Assembly: GCA_019237435.1 (NCBI GenBank)
Contig: JAFAHB010000036.1
Coordinates: forward strand, 1 to 7,458
DNA from: Vulcanimicrobiota bacterium
GTDB lineage: Bacteria; Vulcanimicrobiota; Vulcanimicrobiia; Vulcanimicrobiales; Vulcanimicrobiaceae
Direction of reading: 5' to 3'
Length of the DNA: 7,458 bases
Shown here in pieces: positions 6,153-7,458 of this stretch. Position 1 is the first letter of the stretch, and every line of letters begins with the position of its first letter. Below the pieces are notes generated by a model that saw only the letters and a list, made by a program, of their open reading frames with translations, made no database searches and was not told where the DNA came from. Made by a program: the position numbers and the translations under genes.

Positions 6153-7458
6153 ATGCCAAAAGCCCCACGCCTGATCGCGTTGACGACCGGGCTTGCGTTC
6201 GTGCTGACCGCGTGCGGAGGCCAAAGCTTCTCGCTTCCGGGAATGCAAGCCGGCAGCGGGACGACCGGCGCTGAATCTTCGGTGCGTTCCGCGACACCCG
6301 GCAAGGCGCTCGTTTCGACTCCGAAACTCTTCGGAGATCTCGCTTACACCGACGTTGGCCGGCGCCCGGCGAACGCGCCGGTTCGGGTCTCGCTGACGCT
6401 TCGATACAACCACCAAGCGGAGCTAGACCGGCTCGTCGCCGCGTTGAGCCAGCCGCATTCCAAACGGCATTTTCTCACCGCCAGAGAGTTTGACGATTAT
6501 TACGCCCCCACGCGCCTGCAAGAAGAGCGCGTGGTCCGCGCCCTGCAGCGCGCGGGCTTTACGATCGTCAAACGCTATTCGAATCGGACGATCGTCGATG
6601 CAACGGCTCGGACGTCGATCGTCGAGCGCTTCTTCTCCACCGAGATCCATACCGTGCAGCAAGGAAAGCACGGCGAACGCTATACGAACGTCGCACCGGC
6701 GACGGTGCCGCGCGAGATCGAGCCGCTCGTGCGCGACGTCTCGCTCAACAATCTCATCGTGGTGCGAACGGTGGCCGAGCAGGACGGCACCGAGAGCGGG
6801 CGCACCGCGCCGCAGTTTCCGCGCGACGCGCAGGGCCGCATCCAAATCCCGTTGCCGCAAATCGAGCACCTCGATTCAAATGGGAATCTGGTCAACGGCA
6901 ACTTTTCGAGCGGGTCCCTCAGCCCCGGTTGGGTCAACGAGAGCACCACGAACGGAAACTACGTACAGGTAACGACCGCGCAAGCCTATCAGAGCACGTA
7001 CTCCGCGTTCATGGGCACGCTGCAGCCGCCCGAAATCAACGGCTGGGCGTCGATCGCGCAGCAGGTCAAAGTACCGACGAACGGCGTGCTCAGCTTCTGG
7101 GTCTATCAAGGCTCGAACGAAGGACAGTTGGGCTACGGAACACGGTATGCGTGGCAAGCGGGCTATCTGCTCAACTCGCAAGGCCGCATTCTCAAAACGT
7201 TCTATAAAACGGTCAACAACACGAACGGCTGGGTGAACTATCAGGTCAACCTGGGCGCCTACGCCGGACAGATGGACTGGATTTATTTCGGCTGCTACGG
7301 CGACGGTTACAGCCAGACGTACGTCTATCAATACGTGGACGACGTTGCGTGGGCCGGGTCGTCACCGTCACCGTCGCCGTCGCCGACGGCGAGCCCGACC
7401 GCAAAGCCGACCGCTACGCCGACGGCGAATCCAACGCCCACACCGACCGCTACGCCGA
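6153..7458 (+). CDS. Lipoprotein with S53 activation prodomain, jelly-roll-like domain and PT-rich linker (3' cut by window edge)
   Basis: The frame runs open from ATG 6153 to the right edge (435 codons seen). Residues 1-21 form a lipoprotein signal ending in LTAC (Cys21). Residues about 76-205 match the pro-kumamolisin activation domain of S53 serine-carboxyl peptidases: VSLTLRYNHQAELDRLV, the hallmark HFLTAREFDDYYAPT (106-120), VVRALQRAGF, a TARTSIVERFFSTEIH strand-helix (151-166) and VPREIEPLVRDV. In that family the prodomain folds and inhibits a catalytic domain that normally follows at once. Here residues 244-402 instead form a beta-rich module starting NLVNGNFSSG...SPGW and ending YQYVDDVAWAG, the style of carbohydrate-binding or galactose-binding-like jelly rolls. 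From 403 the sequence is Ser/Pro then PT(A)-rich, a surface linker. No Ser/Glu/Asp sedolisin site is in the visible part; it could lie beyond the edge. A strong ribosome binding site precedes it. Confidence 0.88.
   Translation, partial: MPKAPRLIALTTGLAFVLTACGGQSFSLPGMQAGSGTTGAESSVRSATPGKALVSTPKLFGDLAYTDVGRRPANAPVRVSLTLRYNHQAELDRLVAALSQPHSKRHFLTAREFDDYYAPTRLQEERVVRALQRAGFTIVKRYSNRTIVDATARTSIVERFFSTEIHTVQQGKHGERYTNVAPATVPREIEPLVRDVSLNNLIVVRTVAEQDGTESGRTAPQFPRDAQGRIQIPLPQIEHLDSNGNLVNGNFSSGSLSPGWVNESTTNGNYVQVTTAQAYQSTYSAFMGTLQPPEINGWASIAQQVKVPTNGVLSFWVYQGSNEGQLGYGTRYAWQAGYLLNSQGRILKTFYKTVNNTNGWVNYQVNLGAYAGQMDWIYFGCYGDGYSQTYVYQYVDDVAWAGSSPSPSPSPTASPTAKPTATPTANPTPTPTATP
7359..7458 (+). repeat. Low-complexity Ser/Pro then Thr/Pro/Ala linker
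   Basis: From codon 403 the frame is TCG/TCA-CCG repeats (SPSPSPSP) passing into degenerate CCGACCGCTACG-type repeats encoding PTAT/PTAN/PTPT units, continuing off the edge. Such linkers separate surface modules and imply at least one more domain or a terminal tail downstream. Confidence 0.9.

Overview
The window is visibly GC-rich and gene-dense. It comes from a bacterium that exports many proteins: two of the five intact or edge-cut genes carry lipoprotein signals and two carry Sec-type signal peptides. An Hcp-family relic suggests a diderm ancestry. Long Pro/Ala/Ser/Thr linkers, a secreted DUF3887-like protein and a pro-kumamolisin lipoprotein with a PT-rich tail recall soil lineages such as Candidatus Eremiobacterota (WPS-2) or Acidobacteriota. 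That placement is an impression from protein style, not a demonstrated assignment.

Layout. (1) 4-2619, plus strand: a large soluble protein of 871 aa that I cannot assign to a named family; its frame is open to the left edge. (2) 2620-2907: no intact gene, but the minus strand holds the decayed 3' end of an Hcp-like (type VI secretion tube family) gene, ending at 2657 with an in-frame stop at 2825-2827. (3) 2908-3888, minus: an exported M48 metalloprotease with an intact HExxH...E site and a low-complexity Tyr/Gln/Pro/Ser tail encoded by a 12-bp-based tandem repeat. (4) 3970-4407, minus: a small exported DUF3887-like protein, 81 bp upstream of the M48 gene and possibly co-transcribed with it. 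(5) 4408-4507: a short divergent intergenic region with overlapping candidate -10 boxes and two small inverted repeats. (6) 4508-6028, plus: a PA-domain M28 metallopeptidase lipoprotein in which the usual last histidine zinc ligand appears to be Asp. (7) 6029-6152: hairpins and a strong ribosome binding site. (8) 6153 to the right edge, plus: a lipoprotein with an S53 (sedolisin/kumamolisin) activation prodomain followed not by the catalytic domain but by a jelly-roll-like domain and a PT-rich linker.

How they may work together: the right two thirds is a small island of cell-surface or periplasmic proteolysis (M48, M28 and an S53-type prodomain protein), with one ordinary accessory protein. 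The left part pairs an orphan large protein tail-to-tail with an Hcp remnant, perhaps the trace of a lost secretion-related locus; that link is speculative. The most notable observations are the unannotated Hcp relic, the prodomain without its adjoining protease, and the altered zinc site of the M28 enzyme.
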